This document shows, piece after piece, positions 23,701 through 34,048 of a stretch of 36,320 nucleotides of DNA; position 1 is the first letter of the stretch; each line of letters starts with the position of its first letter. A program made the translations under genes and the position numbers. Under the pieces are notes generated by a model. That model was not told the DNA's origin and searched no databases. It saw only the letters and a list, made by a program, of their open reading frames with translations. Where the stretch lies: assembly GCA_034696485.1 (NCBI GenBank), contig JAQIWT010000099.1:1-36320 (forward strand). The letters run 5' to 3'. The stretch comes from Isohypsibius dastychi. Its lineage: Eukaryota; Tardigrada; Eutardigrada; Parachela; Isohypsibiidae.

Positions 23701-26700
23701 GCTTGGAAAGTTTTTTGGATGGAGGGGGTTTTTGGCGTTAAAATTGCTTTAAGAATCGTCGAATTAAATTCGTGCACGCCGATGAATCAAGCGCATTGAC
23801 TTTTCTCGCTTTAAATGCAAACAAAGCTATTCAAATTCTTGCCAAAATGCGAAAATTAAGGTTGTAAATGGTGACCATTGTTGTCGCGCTGAGTTGGTTG
23901 AGACGTGTGTCTGTCGGATGGGCATGTTTTCTACCGCATTCTTTTCCACAAACGTCATTCAATAATTCAATAACAATAGTCATTCAGTAATTTTACCGCT
24001 CATTTTTGTGTCGAACACGAATTATGGTTAATAAATACAAACATTTCCGATTTCAAAACCAAATGCGTTTATAAATTATTCCAAATTTCAAAAACGTTCG
24101 ACTGTTGATTTTTACGGTTGACCTGGTTTTGTACTTGTTTGAATTGAAGTTGTGTAGTTTTTATCAATGGAACCGTAAAAGAACGTCTGGGGTTGAATGA
24201 GGTGACTGGCAAACGGGAGCCGCCTGGTTTGTGTTGGTTTTGAGGTGCTGAGAGTAGCCGTTGGAGAAGAGGCTTTAGAGCAAAGCATAAGAGTTCGTGC
24301 GTCGCCATCTCCAACGAAGCAGGTGGTTTTTCTTGATTCGAGCAAATATAATGGTTCATATTAATTTAACTCAGTGTTTTTTGCGCAGAAACATCTGCCT
24401 CCTTTTAAGATAACAAGTTCATTTTTGTAATAGATTTGTTTCCTAATGAAAAGAATTTGTTGCTACCAGAGTTATCAAAAAACGGGAATACATACTGGAT
24501 ATTTTTGGGCTTTGTCGATTATTTAGTTGATTTGTTATATTGGTGCCGTTAGTCATGTTGGTAACTTGAAATCTCTCCAGATTTTTTTGCAAACGCGAAA
24601 GTCCGTGTTAGCTTCAAATTCTGGCATTTTGGGAGGGCAATAAGCTTTTGTTAGCATGTGTTTTTGGATCTTATTTTGAAATTTAATCCGTTTTTGCAAC
24701 TTGATGATACTTTAATCAACTTCCGGTTCGAGCAATCAGCGTTTTAAGCGATCGTGTTTAAATTGTCATTTCAGAAATGATTATGTCTGAGCCGATCATT
24801 CTTTACAGAAGAAAATAAAAAAAAACAAAACTGAACTCTGTCATGTTTTGAGCATGTTCATAACATCCGTTGATTTTTCAGGCTGGCGACGAACAACAGC
24901 GAGTTCGACCGTCTCTGGATGAGGAGTTACGTGTAATTGGCAAGGTAACCTTCCGGCTCGTAACATTTACCACGCAGGGGCGATTCTAATTAAGTCACGG
25001 ACTGATGTGAAACATGTATCGATCCAGCCCTCAGATTTTGAGACCAAAAAAAGCATCAGATGCGAGGGTCACCTCGACGATCAGTTTGTTTTGCATCAGA
25101 TGCATGCTAAATTAAAACGAAAAAATCGTGCATCAGATGGAAGCCTAATTTTTGAAAAGTATCTTGAAGAGCGTTCACTCCAGATTTTCTCTTTTTGTTT
25201 CAAACCGAACAGCTCCGTTTTGCTGACCGGATGTACGGATAAAATTGACTGAGTTTCAGTGGCTCAGCCTGACGATTTTTACGATTTCTTCCATTTTTGT
25301 GGGGTTTTCTTTGCATCGATGCAAGCTGGAAATAAATGTCGAAAAAAATCTTGCATCAGATGCAAGAACAAAAAACAATCCCGAAAAATGCATCAGATGA
25401 AGAACCTCGGCCCTAAAAATTGATAGAAATTCATCAATCGCGCCTGATTTCAGTTCTTCACTCATGATTTCTTCTCTTTTTTAGCTGATTAAACCTCAAG
25501 TTGGATTGGCAAAAGCGGCGAAGTTGTTCCTGCTGCCTTGCGAAAACGGAATGGAGGGCAGTGAGCTGTGGGAAGATCTCAATTCAATGCTCGTCGGAAT
25601 CTTCCATACTGAAGCCCGGTTCCCCAAAACCGGCCGGTATTGCGCGACAGCCTTGCTCGACTTGTAAGTGTATCAAGTTTCACATCCATACCTCATTGGC
25701 TTATGATAAGTTGAATGAAATTATGAGGGCGGTAATCTTTTTCGAACAGCTTATTAGTGCATTTTATTTTGTTGCTTGAAAAAGTTTGGTCAAAAGCTCC
25801 TTTTCTTCCGGTGTAAAAAGTGCTTCTGCCTTCTAGCTAGTGTTGCGTTTCGTCCTTAGGGACGTAGAGCGCGGTGAGGGACGAGGTATATTTCCCTTGA
25901 ATGTGTAGGAAATAAGGGAATTATTGAGGAGCCTGAATATGTAAGGGAGGAATCTGAGGGTGATTCCTTAGGACCTGGTTTACGTCTTTGATCTTGTTTG
26001 AGTGAACTGTTTGATCTATGGTAGAAGATGATCTCCATTAATTAATCTCGTGGTTTATCGTAGTTTTTCTTAATTCGAGATTCTCGTATAGACATGAGTT
26101 CTGAATTTCGCTACTGAACTGATCTTGAACTTTGAATGCACAGAGAGAATGCAACAAATCTGTTGATCTGTTAAAAATAGGGCTCTGTTAATTAGACTGA
26201 ATGTTGCTCGGAGGAAATATGTCTATTCCATTGAATCCTCAGGTTCCTAAAGTATTCAGGTAGCCGGTAAAAATCTAGTAAGGCAGTTCCCTTCTCTTAA
26301 AAATCTGGGGCAAGGAAACGCACTACTTCCAGCCAAATATTTGAGGTATGCAGTAAGCGTGAAGTACAGTATATTTGTGGTATACTGACATTGTCAAGTG
26401 GTGAAAGGGTTCGATATTTCAGTGCGCTTGTATCACGTAATTGTATATATGTTGCAGTAGCATATTTGTTTGAGTAACTTATGATGGTCAGTTCGTCGTT
26501 GTTCAAAGGCGAAATTTTTGTTCGAAAATAACATTTTTAGAATAACAAACCGAAATTGGAGGTTTGTGAGTAGCGCTGATTTGGTGAAACATTATTTGTT
26601 GGACTTCGCTCTTGTTATTTAGGAACGCAGAGAAGAAGGGGAAGAAAGCGAAGTCGCAAGCGGAACCGGAAAAAGTCAAATTCATTATTCGGGAAAAGAG

Positions 26701-27540
26701 TGAGATCCTTGGTGATCTGCAGAAGATGCCAGCCGAGGAGCGAAACGTGTTGAAGACAGTGAGTAAAAACTGATGTTATATAAATGCTGCTATTTGTGGA
26801 GATAACTGATCGTTCGTTTTTCTGAACCGGGGAGAAAAAGTATACGTTGGAAAAATTCAGTTTTGTGTACAGTATATTTGCGCTAGAGGATTAACTCGTT
26901 AGAAGAGTTGCCGGAAATGGTGTCGTCGTTCTGACGTATCAACCATTTTAACGGAGGGTCTAGCAGTTTGCTAAACGTGGAGACTTTCGCTAGAAGAATA
27001 ATCGACCATTTGTCCCCTCAACTCAGCGACCTAAAACCGATGTTTTTGTGTTTATAAAACTTGCTGAAAGTGTGCTGATTCTGAACACCGTTTTGGTTAC
27101 TTTCTCTTTTGGTTTGAATTATCATAGCTTCCATGAATCGGGAAACCAAGAAATTTCATCTAATCACAGGGTAGCTTGTCTTACGAACTAAACTAAAAAG
27201 CTCTGAACGAATGTTGAATTTGTCAACCACGCTTGCTGGAAAATCTGTGCATTTTTATCGATTTACCCTTAACAGTTGCTGGTCAGATCTGTTCAATTAT
27301 TTTTTTTGTTCCAGTCAATGCTCATGTTCCCGCCACCGCGTGTTTCGAAGACTAAAAAGGGCGTTGCTGCAGTCCATAACGTGAGTCACCGACAGTTTTC
27401 TTACTTGGTGGGAATAACACGCTACACCCTTGTAGGATGAGGAGGAGGTCGAGGAGGAGGGCGAGGAGGAGGTCGGGGAGTCGGAGGATGATTTGCCGGA
27501 CAAGTCGGTTGAGTCAGAGGAATCTGTTGACGAAGAATAA
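14739..27540 (+). CDS. Coiled-coil protein of unknown function, 14 exons
   Basis: Exons: 14739-14808, 14872-14967, 15293-15406, 15860-15974, 16075-16222, 16299-16421, 20839-20991, 21047-21157, 21285-21404, 24882-24944, 25485-25663, 26623-26758, 27315-27380, 27436-27540. They sum to 1599 bases (532 residues), all junctions in phase and no stops. Residues 1-120 are Lys/Ala/Pro-rich and look disordered. About 125-350 form coiled coil (EIQAEKEKISALREQLEALR; LLSKNERLEEANQSLEGEV; KKLEGDVEIFERQISDLIQR). Exons 16299-16421 and 21285-21404 are paralogous (EKDVKDLRRKTQQLENMLDE; EEDVKDLQRKTRQIQKMLDE), products of the 3.6-kb duplication. About 370-490 is a small globular part (LIKPQVGLAKAAKLFLLPCE). The tail is Asp/Glu-rich (DEEEVEEEGEEE). 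No family was recognised; a cytoskeletal or scaffold role is only a guess from the coiled coil. A TTTCCAG acceptor-like site about 50 bases before the ATG may be a 5'UTR or trans-splice acceptor. Confidence 0.8.
17686..17880 (+). CDS. Alternative first exon (copy 1), 65 codons
   Basis: ATG at 17686 opens 65 codons (MDPNSVKPKNRRASTGNEPR ... HNIVNVHMKR) ending in phase 0 at AGG|GTTAGT. Every exon downstream in the coiled-coil gene up to 25485 begins in phase 0, so it could replace the N-terminus and give a shorter isoform made from a promoter inside the intron. The sequence is basic and Ser/Gly-rich, then amphipathic (AEMKFQIIANELHNIV). Read without splicing it stops two codons later, so a single-exon micro-gene is possible but less likely. 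No TATA box is clear. Upstream blocks at about 17290-17400 and 17480-17570 are also conserved with copy 2. Confidence 0.55.
19109..19261. other. About 150-bp segment unique to repeat copy 1
   Basis: Copy 2 passes from GAGGTGCTGAG straight to AGTAGCCG, while copy 1 has about 150 extra bases between GATGAG and GAGTAGCCG, flanked by GAG on both sides. It is either an insertion in copy 1 or a deletion in copy 2. Part of it (ACCGAG, then TGATGACCTAA and TAGCCG) resembles 10337-10376 upstream of EMC10, hinting at a dispersed repeat. Confidence 0.5.
19261..19352. ncRNA. Conserved hairpin block, copy 1 (candidate)
   Basis: 92 bases identical to 24252-24343 although flanks differ. They contain a 9-bp perfect stem, CGTTGGAGA (19268-19276) with TCTCCAACG (19317-19325), and a 40-base loop. 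The size would suit a small structured RNA or an intronic regulatory element, but no H/ACA, C/D or tRNA motifs fit. Host intron is in the + strand coiled-coil gene; the transcribed strand is unknown. Confidence 0.35.
22764..22958 (+). CDS. Alternative first exon (copy 2), 65 codons
   Basis: ATG at 22764 opens 65 codons (MDLTSGKPTNRRASTGNEPR ... HNIVNVHMKR) ending in phase 0 at AGG|GTGAGT, a better donor than that of copy 1. It would splice to exon 24882-24944 (AGDEQQRVRP) and give a protein with the C-terminal globular part and acidic tail but little coiled coil. The last ~170 bases differ from copy 1 at one position only (CAC/CAT, silent), while the first ten codons and the flanking intron differ much more. 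Confidence 0.55.
24252..24343. ncRNA. Conserved hairpin block, copy 2 (candidate)
   Basis: Identical to 19261-19352. The stem is CGTTGGAGA (24259-24267) and TCTCCAACG (24308-24316) with the same 40-base loop. See copy 1 for limits of the call. Confidence 0.35.
25053..25399. repeat. Cluster of GCATCAGATG motifs in an intron
   Basis: Five copies of GCATCAGATG in 347 bases, at 25053, 25093, 25130, 25353 and 25390. Three of them extend to GCATCAGATGC, and a related TGCATCGATGCA lies near 25312. All lie in the intron between exons 24882-24944 and 25485-25663. The near-palindromic CATCAGATG contains an E-box-like CAGATG. Spacing is irregular, so it is not a simple tandem repeat. Confidence 0.8.
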
Positions 27541-28028
27541 GTTGACTTCTCTCGTAGCTAACGTAATAGCGCTCTTTTTCTATTGATTTAGCTAACCAGA
27601 TTCTATCTTGAGGAGCTTTTGTAGTTGCACTGCTGTGACAGCCAGGGGGTCACGAAATTTTTGATCTAACATTTCCGGTTAAGAAGCTTTATTAATAATA
27701 ATATGCGGTGTTGAGCTTACGGGCGTTTCTCTGCGTTCACGGGCGTTTAAAAAAACCATGACAGGTTATGACTTTATTTACTTTGTATAATCAGTTTAAC
27801 TGTGTGAAGGAATTGAGGTTTCACCAGATGGCTTTCGGTTGACGGCTTAGCTGAAATGCCACGGTGTCAGATGTATTTTTCGCTGTTTTTGAAAAAAAGT
27901 TACATTTGAAAATGAAGGAGTAATATTGAGAAAAGCTTCCGTTGTGAGATTATATCCGTTTTTTACACATTCTTCGCTGTTCGATGTCTTTATCTTCTGG
28001 CCGTGGTGTTGACCGAACAGAAATGTGA

Positions 28029-29849
28029 ATAAGCATCGGGAGATATTTCATCGGATAGATGAGAAGCGTCGTCAGCAGGAGAGCCGGAAATTGGTATTTG
28101 GATTATCGAGTGGACGTTTATCTGGTCAGGACAGTATACATCTTCCCAATCACGTCGTGCCATATCTGCTGGTGGATTATCCAGACGTCCTAATGGAAAT
28201 CTCGGGGGTCGCAGTCATCAGTGCACTATGATCTCACCTGGTAATCAGCACAAAATTTTCAAACCGGAAATATGTCTTCCTTCTCAATCAGATATTAGTT
28301 TTTGAAAACATCAGGTTGAATCTATTAGGTTTCATTCAAATTGAAATATTTAGTTAGTGGATTAATCTTTGAATATGCCGGTTCATGACTGAAAGTTTCA
28401 TTCATTTCGATTTGTTGGATCAATCATGTATATATTTTGCTTCTTGCTGGAATAATCCTTTTTTGTCTTGTCTTTCAAATTGCTGAACAAGCTTGGATTT
28501 TTGGGTGCTAGTTTAGTATTTCGCCCTGACGTTTCTATTTGTGTAAACAGTTTGGCACCGGAAATCAGTTTTATGCACCTGCTATCACGCCGTTTTTTTT
28601 AGTAATCTTGACTTTGATTTAATCTCACTATTTTTGTTGGAAGCTGCGCTATTGTGGTTTTCTCTAGTAACATGTACCGTTCTTTTTAGGATATCCAAAG
28701 AGTGGTCGTTTGCATCCTTCACCAGGAACCCCGAGCAAGATCGGTGGTTTTCTCGAGTCAGTTTCCGGTAGCGCATCGAAAGCGACATCATCAGATAATT
28801 CACCTGGTAAGAACTAAGGAAATGATTTTACATGGATGGAATGATGAAGAGGAGGTTGACTAGCTACTTGATCATGTTTGCCTCCTTCATCGTCCGCCAA
28901 TGATGCGAACGTAAATGCATCCAACCATTTCAAGCGGTCCCGCGTTCGAAGCGGTCCCGCGTTCGAACTTTACCAAAAAACGCCAGGTCAAATTCCAAAC
29001 CTGATTTAGCTCCTATTAACATACCAGCTTGAAAGTTGAGTATTGAATAATTTACTCATTAACGATTAATCCAGTTCACCGACATAAGATCGGCTATGTA
29101 AGACTTATGCAGTTTTGAATTGATATTTAAAGAAATTGATGTACCTGCATAGTCGATTCAATTTTGGACGGTATTTTGTTTTCTTGAAAAATGAAGATGT
29201 GTTTTTATGGGCAGATAATCATTTAGGAATCGTGGTTCTCTTTTAGAGTCGGCTAATTTATTTCAAAAGGTCCAGGTTGATATTTATTTGTTATCTTGCA
29301 TAAAAAATCCGGAGCCAAAATGCTAGTTTTCTTTGAAGTCCTTTACTGAAGATATATAAATCGTTTTTCTATTGTTGTTGCAGTTCATTCGATTCGGCAG
29401 AATGCCCATTTCCGGATGTCAAGTCAATCGCATCCTCCACCTGTGACACGTAATCGACTTGCTCTTTCTGACCCCAAATCACGCCAAGGATCCAGGCCTC
29501 ACACCGCCCATACCGATGTAAAATAACACTTCCGCCCCACGATTTTTCGATTGTTTTTCGCCAGCACTTCCGGTTGAATTCCTGAATGGTTAATGTTATT
29601 TATTTTTAGGTTGAGCCGGCGTCGCCATCAGCTCGAGCACCTTGCCCAAATAGTTCGATGACAAGATATTGAATCGAGAGCAAGAAAGTGAATGGCGAAC
29701 CAACGAACGGAATGTGCACTTCCAAGTTCATCTTCAAGCGGTCACAGAGTGCTGGAAATTTAGCGGCCGGGAATAGGAAGAAAAAAGATACTTCCATGAA
29801 AGCAGCGGTAAACAGTGGAAATGTGGGAATCGTCAGTCCCAGAAATCAG
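28029..29849 (+). pseudogene. MAP7-like locus R, first tandem unit (R1)
   Basis: Exons homologous to L on the same strand as the downstream exons: 28021-28240 (NKHREIFHRIDEKRRQ), 28690-28806 (YPKSGRLHPSPGTPSK), 29384-29517 (IRQNAHFRMSSQ, HPPPVTRNRLALS), 29610-29849. Homology to L begins at about 28029 inside the first exon, so the two upstream exons present in L are absent. Exon 28021-28240 switches frame near 28130-28150 (the better frame then reads RRAISAGGLSRRPNGN and ends correctly at SPG|GTAATC). Exon 29610-29849 has TGA at 29670-29672 where R2 has an open codon. Exons 28690-28806 and 29384-29517 are intact and could still splice to R2 or downstream exons. Confidence 0.65.
28932..28965. 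repeat. 17-bp exact tandem duplication
   Basis: AAGCGGTCCCGCGTTCG occurs twice in a row in the intron after exon 28690-28806. The corresponding intron of L near 4330 has a single, diverged copy, so this is a local duplication in R1. Confidence 0.85.
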
Positions 29850-30277
29850 GTACATGACATGCTGAAACACAGGACCTTGATCGAAACTAAAAACCAGTCA
29901 ATTTTTTTAAAATAAGTGAAAGGTTGAAATAGTTTGGATCGATCACTAATTGTTATGGTTTTCTTAGTTCTGGCTGAAACTTTCATTCATTTCGAGTCTG
30001 AGAATTCTTTTAGGTAAATTTATCATATATTTATTTTGCTTCTTGCTAGAATTATTTCTTTTTGTGTTAAATAGTCTTGGATTTGTGGTGCCGGTTTTGC
30101 TTCTCGCCCTGGCTTTTCTCACTGCGCGATTGATTTTTTTACCGGAAATCAGTTTTTATGCACTTCCTCAAAGTTTTTTCTCTTGCTTTTTCATGGCATC
30201 GGCCTCATGTTCCTAATTTTATCTCATCATTTGCTGCAGTGATGGTTATCTCTAGTAAAATGTGTTTTTCTTTTCAG

Positions 30278-33200
30278 ACATCGAAAGAGTTCTCGTTTGC
30301 ATCCATTCACCAGGAATCCCGGTCATAAGCGGTGTTTTTCCAGAATCTGTTTCCGGCAGTGCATCGAAAGCGACATCATCAGATAATTCACCTGATTAGG
30401 AAATCATTTTACATGGATGGAATAAGAGGTTAGCTAGTTTCATGTTCATGCTTGCCTTTTTCATCGTGATGCTCCGCCGATTTAAGTAAACATAAATGTA
30501 TCCAACCATTAGAAACGTTCAGACGTTTGAGATTGACCAAAAAACGCCAGATCTAATTTTGAACCCGATCTACCACCTATTAGCATATGTACCCAACGTT
30601 AAAGTTGTGTGTTGAATAATTTTTTCATCAATGAGTAATTCGCTAGACTGAGGTTTTGTGTGAAGCTTTTGCAGTTTTGATTGATATTTAAAGAAATGGT
30701 TGTAGTCGAATTAATCAGCAGCAAACAGGTTTTTGTTTCCAAGAAAAAATAAAGATGTCGTCTTGTGGTGAGATAATCATTTCCTTATCGTGATTAACTT
30801 TGGGAATTAGCGAAGTTATTTTTTAAAGGTCAGTGGTAGATATTTAGTCGTTTCCTTATTTCCTGTAAATTGCGTATAGATTCCAGATGCGAAATACGAG
30901 TTTGCACTTAAGTTTTTCTTGGGTACTGTAGCTCTACAGTCAACAGAATTAATCTAAATGATTTGTTAATTGTTGTTCTTTTGTTGTTGCAGTTCATTCG
31001 GGTCGGCAGAATGCCTCATCGTCCGCCTGAAACATGTAATCCACTTCCTGTTTCTAACGCCAAACCACTGCCAATACCTAAGTAAGACACCACTTCCGCA
31101 TCACGATTTTTCGATTGTTCTTCGCGGGCACTTCCGGTGGAATATTTGACTGATTAACGTTCTGTATTTTTAGCTTGAGCCGGCGTCGCCATCAGCTCGG
31201 GCAGCTCGTCCAAATAGTCTTATGACAAGAAGCTATCGAGCTGAGAGCAAGAAAGTCAATGCCGAGCCAACGAACGGATTGAGCACTTTCAAGATCATCT
31301 CTAAACGATCTCAGAGTGTTGGAAATGTGTCGGCTAGGAACAGGAAGAAAGAAGATACTTCCATGAAAGCAGCTGTAAGCAGTCGAAATGTGAAGATCCT
31401 CAATCCCGGAAATCAGGTACAAGACATATACTTGAACATGGAAACTTGACCGGAAGTTAAAACAAGTCAGTTTATTTGAATTTTTTTGATTGAGAAAAAG
31501 TAGCCTCGCGTTCCCCGGTAGTGTTTTTGAAACTCTCTTGAGTTTTTTACCTCGAATTAATGTTATAAATTCATGATTTTCCAGGATTCAGCTGTTGACC
31601 CGGAAATACAGCTAGATTCAGTCCGTTCGAAGAAGATCGCTTCAGAAGCAGAAGCCAAGGCGGTCTTGGCTGAGAAACGTCGTCAAGCGCGCCTCAAGGC
31701 TGAAGCGGATAAGAATCGAGCCAATGATGAAAACAACAAAGATTCCGTCAGCGGAAATCAGATTCGCTCTCCATCCCCTGTACCGGAAGTGGATAAGTCG
31801 GAACCTATTCACGTTGTCAAACGGGAGAAAATGCCGAGAAGAGATCAGACGGTTCTTCCTGATCGACGCAGTTCAGTGTTCACATTGGATGAGTTCCAGA
31901 AAAGTGAAGCGGTAAGGAATGCACAGAGAATTAAGGAAATTGAAAAATTTTCCAGATTTAATCAAAAAGAAATTTAGATTGTTCAAATTTGTTTAACCAG
32001 ACTTTTTTATGCTTATCGTTTTCCTCGTTTCAAAGCTCACAGACTTGGGTTTGACTATTTTTTCAGAACCATACTTTCGAGATTCCTTAAAAATGATTAA
32101 TTGTGAGTGGTCGTGTTTCATTACTCGAATTTTTTTAGGAAATGGCGGAAGCTGTTGTAGAAGATACAAAGGAGCAAAAAGAGGGGGATACACTTGTTCG
32201 TGAAGTCCTCCTGGAAACATTTGATACAAGAGAGGTTTCCAGTGATGAAGAGTCAGCATCGGTTCTGTCTTCTGAAGAACCGGAAGTTGTCCGAGATGCC
32301 GAAGAATCGGAGAATAAGCAGAAGAACTTGAAAGCGAACTTGGAAGAGGAGACTTTGACTTCTGTTATCGTCACTGAATTGCTCGGACCAGTCGAATTTC
32401 TCGAAGAAAAGGTGTGAATAAATGACCAAAGAAAAACAGCGCTGAATTATACGAGAAAAACGGAGTTCTTTTCATGATTTACCTTATTGTCATTCATGAT
32501 GACTGGATTGGTTATCAGTTATCACCTCATTTTGTTCCAGATTGAAGTTTTAGCGGGGACCATCTCCGAGCCGGAATCTGTTGTTGATTTGGAACCGCAA
32601 ATGTTTGTTGAATCGAAAGTGGCAACCCCGGTGGAGGATATTCAACCTAATCAGATCCAGTCTCCGGTTCATTTCGTTTCGGCGAGAGAAGAGCTGGATC
32701 GTCGTCGATTAGAAATGGAGCAAAAGGAGGAGGAAGAACGAATTCAACGAAAGCAACGACTTGAAGCCATTCGGAATATGACTAAAGGAAAAGGTTGGTA
32801 TTATAACGTAATTCATCTCGAATTAATTTTGAGCATAATTGGCTCGAAGAAATTTTTTCTATCGATTTTTATAAGTTTTTGGTTTTCGTAGAAGATTTTT
32901 GAGATTTTACGTTTGGGAATCTGAGATCTTTTCAATCTTCAGAAGGATATTTTTAACGCGTATTTCATGAAGTTGTTGACTATTTTATCGTTCAATATTT
33001 TATCAGGGAGTTTCACTGGCTCGAGTGAGCGTCTTTCATCTCCAGTTCTGGAATCGAAGCCATTCGACGCTTTGGAGAATGCCCGGAAGTTACTGAATCG
33101 AAAACGTGGGAATGATACAGAGCCGGCAACTCCAGTGACGGAGAACGTCGATGTGATGGTCCGCTCTTTCTCTGGAGTTGGTTTCACCGAGCCTCTTATG

Positions 33201-34048
33201 GAAAATGGAACGATCGTTAAGAATGGCGGATTTGATATACAAATTAGCCGATCCGTTAATGGGTAAGAAACGAACTGATAACAACCATCCTTTACTAAGA
33301 CTGAGGAATGAAAGTGTGCACAATGAAATCACAAACATAATAAAAAATTGGGAAATAAATTGAGAAATTTTTGAACGCTTGTTCGAAATGTATGAAGTAC
33401 AATTACTCTCAGCTTAATCGGTATTTTAGAATCTTTAAAACTTTTTTGATTATTTTTCTGAACGAAGTCGTTTTGCAGTTGAGCAGCTTCGCTTATTGTT
33501 AAATCACACTTTCGTTCTTGCAGTAGTTAGAAACTGCGTTGTGGGAGTTTGGCTCATTTGATATGGTTGTCTGTTGGAAATATTTTGATTAACTCTGGTG
33601 ATTAAATTGTGGTTTTTATTTCTTTCTGGTTGAAACATGGTTTAGTTGGAGCTGTTGTATTGTTGAGAAGTTTTAAATAAGAACTAGTTCGAAGTATGGA
33701 TAATCAATCATCTGGAATAATTGTTAGTTTATCATCAGTCAGATAGGTTAGCAGCATTCTTCAGCGCTCTCCAGCGAAGCGGTGTTGGAAAATAATGAAG
33801 TGTAATCACAAATTGACCTTTGATGAAAATGTTTCCATGTTGATTTTCTTGTTGATTTTTTCAGATCCTTGGAGATCAGTGACAGATCAAGTGCTGACGT
33901 TGATTTTGATCCATATCAGATGGAAGTTTCGTCGTCATCAGCGGAAAATTGGAATTCGTCCAATGGCACTTCCATTCTCAACGGAAATGCGACTCAGCTG
34001 CGGAATTCTGATCTTCTCCTCAACTTTGATGACGGCTTCACCACTTGA
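30278..34048 (+). CDS. MAP7/ensconsin-like gene, second unit and 3' exons (R2)
   Basis: Exons 30278-30394 and 30993-31081 are decayed repeats of R1 exons: a frame change and lost donor in the first (CCTGATTAG for CCTGGTAAG), stops in the second. From 31174 on all exons are intact and in phase: 31174-31416, 31585-31911, 32139-32411, 32541-32793, 33007-33262, 33865-34048. Features: basic Ser-rich start (RSYRAESKKVN), helix EAKAVLAEKRRQARLKAEAD, SVFTLDEFQKSEA, an acidic exon 32139-32411, and LDRRRLEMEQKEEEERIQRK then RLEAIRNMTKG, which matches the end of the C-terminal MAP7 helix of MAP7/ensconsin (kinesin-1 recruitment in that family). The tail ends NFDDGFTT. Because the 5' exons are missing, a shortened protein is likely; the ATG at 32142 (MAEAVVEDTKEQ) or at about 31207 could serve as start. 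Confidence 0.65.

Larger units (their letters stand above)
21205..24817 (+). repeat. 3.6-kb direct repeat, copy 2
   Basis: Copy 2 of the segment at 16225-19828. It holds coiled-coil exon 21285-21404, alternative first exon 22764-22958 and the hairpin block 24252-24343. It has an extra ~70 bases near 21585-21665 and lacks the 150-base segment of copy 1. Exons 20839-20991 and 21047-21157 lie between the two copies in unique sequence (19829-21204). Confidence 0.9.

Noticed and set aside
24069-24359. Minus-strand frames at 18926-19123 and 24069-24359 that resemble each other
   Set aside because: They lie in the intronic duplication, differ by indels and have no splice signals; similarity follows from the repeat.
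26367-26884. GTACAGTATATTTG shared by 26367 and 26870 as transposon ends
   Set aside because: Same orientation, AT-rich, only 14 bases and no further inverted-repeat or target-site structure.
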